In this document: one piece after another, positions 61,370 through 64,000 of the stretch | How the letters are laid out: every line of letters begins with the position of its first letter | Numbering within the stretch: position 1 is the first letter of the stretch | Source of the DNA: Lutraria lutraria | Taxonomy: Eukaryota; Mollusca; Bivalvia; Venerida; Mactridae | Direction: 5' to 3' | NCBI GenBank assembly: GCA_964023205.1 | Contig: OZ026846.1 | Coordinates: 33,500,194 to 33,564,193 of the forward strand | Length of the DNA stretch: 64,000 bases | Notes under the pieces: model-generated | Seen by the model: only the letters and a program-made list of their open reading frames with translations | Told to the model about the DNA's origin: nothing | Database searches by the model: none | Made by a program: the position numbers and the translations under genes

Positions 61370-63828
61370 TTATAAATCAAAATGACCGATGCGTTTAGCA
61401 ATTCTCGTGATGTTTATTCTCTGCATGAAAACCATGAACCTGCCCCTTTCTTGATCATGGACTCCGACAGCTTGCTCTACTGCTGTATGCTGAGCCACAT
61501 ATTCACCACCATAGGGTTGCACAGAACGTTCTTCATTGTAGGGGTATGAACCATCTACTGACCACGTAGTTGAGTTTGTGTCGGTGCTGTCTGATGCTGT
61601 TGCATTTGTAGCCACATATCCACCACCATAGGGTTGCACAGAACGTTCTTCATTGTAGGGGTACGAACCATCTACTGACCACGTAGTTGAGTTTGTGTCG
61701 GTGCTGTCTGATGCTGTTGCATTTGTAGCCACATATCCACCACTAAAGGGCTGCACTGAACGTTTTTCTTTGTATGGGTACGAAACACCTAATTGCGACG
61801 TAGGTGGGATTCTGTCGGTGCTGTCTGATGCTGTTGCATTTTTAGCCACATATCCACCACTAAAGGGCTGCACTGAACGTTTTTCTTTGTATGGGTACGA
61901 AACACCTAATTGCGACGTAGGTGGGATTCTGTCGGTGCTGTCTGATGCTGTTGCATTTTTAGCCACATATCCACCACTAAAGGGCTGCACTGAACGTTTT
62001 TCTTTGTATGGGTACGAAACACCTAATTGCAACGTAGGTGGGATTCTGTCGGTGCTGTGTGATGCTGTTGCATTTTTAGCCACATATCCACCACTAAAGG
62101 GCTGCACTGAACGTTTTTCTTTGTATGGGTACGAAACACCTAATTGCAACGTAGGTGGGATTCTGTCGGTGCTGTGTGATGCTGTTGCATTTTGAGGCAC
62201 ATATCCACCACTAAAGGGCTGCACGGAACGTTTTTTTTGTGTTTTTTTGTGTTTTCTTTTGTGCGGGTACAGAGCACCTGATTGTGTTGTATGTGAGATA
62301 GGGTTGCCACTGCGGGGTGGTGAAGAAACAACATGATCATCGTCATCCTTCGCGGCTTTCACTTGTTTCACTAGCAACCAACATCCGACAATGGTAATGG
62401 TAACCAGAAGTATAAAACACCCTGATGTGAGACATAGCGCAAAGGAGTAGCCAAGTTCTGATGTGGAAAACTTTGTGGCTACTATGATGCAGCCAATGAC
62501 GCTGAATAATCCTGTAATCAAATATCTACAATGAGCGCGATAGACAATATAGAACACTCATTCCTTCATGGTAAAATAAAATATACTGTCATGTTTAATT
62601 GTTTCCAATAACTAATTTAAAATATTTGGCTTGGATGTCAGGTCAAATCAAGTTTCACCAATTTACAGATTTGAAAACTAAACCATAATTATATAATAAA
62701 ATAAACTCATTGTGCATTGCAAGTAATTTGAAACAAATACATTGTATTACACTTGATTGGTGTTCTATAAACCAATATCGCACGTAATTTACAATTTTTT
62801 TGAACAACGATAACTACTCTGTATATAGGAATATATTACAGCAAATAGCCTTAAAATGACTACAAATGTATAAAACAGGGACCTCTGCCTCAGTTTTTTT
62901 ATATAGTCCTCAGTTCGTTAGATATTTGACTTTAAAGAAATTCTGTACCCAGAACCCCGCTGTTTATTACGTAATACTCCATTGATAAAAGATAAAAAAA
63001 GTATCAAATTTCCGCTACAAAATACCGAAAACCGCTTTAATATCCGTCATCAAATAAGACGGCAATGTTAATTCGAAAATGAAATGACACTAACTGTGTT
63101 TTTAAGCTGAGCAATTAACAAATAAAGTGTCGGATCATTATCATTTCACGAAATCAATGAATTTGACGCACCCCATTCAATTTTGATAGCCAATCAAAAT
63201 CGCTTATGTTTACGGTTCAATAATTGAAACCACGCCAAGGTTTGATGTCTAGTAAGAGATTTTATAACAATTTTTTGTCATTAATGAATTAGTAGTATCA
63301 TATCGTACCAATACAATGCACATTACGTTAGAGATGTTTAACGCTAATAAAGAAAAGTCGATAAAGGGGTGCAGTATTTATCGCAATAAAACACCATTTT
63401 GAGAGTTCGGTTAGAATTATTTGTAGCTTGGTATTAAAGTATGATATTTAATCTTTGTAAATAACGTAATATTTCATTTTACGTTATTTTAGCGATTATA
63501 ACCAAGCCAGATAACTTAAGCCATTTCCCTTACGGTATGTTCAACGTGTTTCATACATATTTCATTTTCCTTCACATGGCGTTAAAATTTAGCATAATTC
63601 ATAATGTACTTAGATGCAATGACTAGACTGGCATTTACTGGAAAACAAAGGGAAACAATATACCTGCAACTGGAAACAGCATAAAACAGAATCCTCCTAA
63701 AACAGTACAAAGCCCCATATCATCGTTATCATTTTTACAACAACATATACCACAGCTGAGACAAGCCACAGTCAGGAACATAACAGAAAATGATGTAGCA
63801 TGCAGGCCTAAAGCGCGAACATCAAGTT
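61370..63828 (-). CDS. Tetraspan membrane protein copy D with expanded repeat tail (5' exon outside window)
   Basis: Exon 2 (63664-63828, 165 nt) reads ELDVRALGLHATSFS, TM2, a cysteine-rich CGICCCKND turn and GGFCFMLFPVAG. Exon 3 (61370-62511) continues GLFSVIGCIIVATKF, TM4 (GYSFALCLTSGCFILL) and a tail of about 310 residues. After a lysine-rich stretch the tail has about six 39-residue repeats containing RSVQPFSGGYVA, NATAS, STDRIPPT and GVSYPY, then the family ending RINITRIAKRIGH. Copy A has a tail of only about 70 residues with the same ending, so the repeats expanded inside the tail. Exon 1 should lie to the right of 64000. Frame open, no lesion seen. Function unknown; the tail is probably disordered and cytosolic. 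Confidence 0.8.
61494..62195 (-). repeat. 117-bp in-frame coding tandem repeat (copy D tail)
   Basis: Six units of 117 bp (39 codons), beginning at about 61494, 61610, 61727, 61844, 61961 and 62078. Two neighbouring central units are nearly identical, while the two nearest the stop form a second subtype (TNSTTWSVDGSYPY wording). The opposite strand is also open across the array, but that is a shadow of the repeat. Confidence 0.92.
62512..63663. other. Intron of tetraspan copy D
   Basis: Bounded by donor gtatat after exon 2 and acceptor ttacag before exon 3. No mobile element or RNA gene was recognised inside. Confidence 0.6.
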
Positions 63829-64000
63829 CTGAAATAAGTAAAATGTTAAAAGACTACAATGCGTTGTCCTTGTAAAAAATTCATCACAACCGTTTAACAA
63901 GGTATGGTGTCAACGACAGGCTACCGAGGTATGAAGGCCCCCACAAACCCTCTACTGACCAGGAATTATTTTTAACCTCTGAGACACAGTCAGACATTAT

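Larger units (their letters stand above)
47931..61493. repeat. Tandem segmental duplication, right copy
   Basis: Second copy of the 38133-47930 unit, enlarged by the LTR element at 48862-53761 and lacking the 1.6-kb transposon. It keeps about 480 bp (48090-48570) that the left copy lost, which also resembles 31980-32280 near copy A and so is ancestral. Outside the LTR element and the pseudogene at 54.63-57.20 kb, the stretch 57.7-61.3 kb contains no recognised exon. Several small frames are conserved with the left copy only because the copies are young. Confidence 0.93.

Noticed and set aside
61695..62195. 166-residue plus-strand frame opposite copy D
   Set aside because: It is a shadow of the 117-bp coding repeats. 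The minus frame continues the conserved tetraspan exon and the shared C terminus.

Overview
This is a eukaryotic, AT-rich, intron-rich and transposon-rich window. The best reading is a mollusc, most likely a bivalve. Three things support that: GT-AG split genes, tRNA-headed SINEs with a molluscan V-SINE/RUDI-like central domain, and dispersed repeats built on a 'gtccagagcataact' unit that I associate with bivalve genomes. No bacterial-type operon, rRNA gene or CRISPR array is present. All recognisable host genes lie on the minus strand.

Left part (1-5.0 kb): the first five coding exons of an arylsulfatase B-like gene, which runs off the left edge through a 23-bp minisatellite. From 5.0 to 9.1 kb there is intergenic DNA with SINEs, tRNA-like relics and foldback elements. 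From 9.1 to 25.4 kb lies a complete nine-exon sorbitol dehydrogenase-like gene whose introns hold most of the mobile DNA. These include a decayed LINE whose N-terminal coding repeat has apparently grown into a 4.5-kb array of 33-bp units, a second 5'-truncated LINE with an open reverse transcriptase frame, and a transposon with 27-bp inverted ends around a mariner-like transposase relic.

Right part (27.5-64 kb): a tandem family of four-transmembrane protein genes. Copy A (27.7-29.3 kb) looks intact. Copy B (34.4-35.8 kb) lost exon 1 and carries a stop. Copy C (47.8-47.9 kb) is only a C-terminal stub. Copy D (61.4 kb to the right edge) has a long tail made of 39-residue repeats. Between them is a recent tandem segmental duplication (unit 38.13-47.93 kb, repeated at 47.93-61.49 kb). 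Its crossover point falls inside the last exon of the tetraspan gene, which produced stub C.

After duplication the two halves took different insertions. The left half has a 1.6-kb inverted-repeat DNA transposon (45.9-47.5 kb). The right half has a 4.9-kb LTR element without coding capacity (48.9-53.8 kb). Each half preserves the empty site of the other's insertion. Both halves also carry a decayed copy of a multi-copy invertebrate gene family of unknown function, bracketed by inverted repeats. Exon limits were placed by eye from splice consensus and protein family continuity, and identities rest on remembered family motifs, not on searches.
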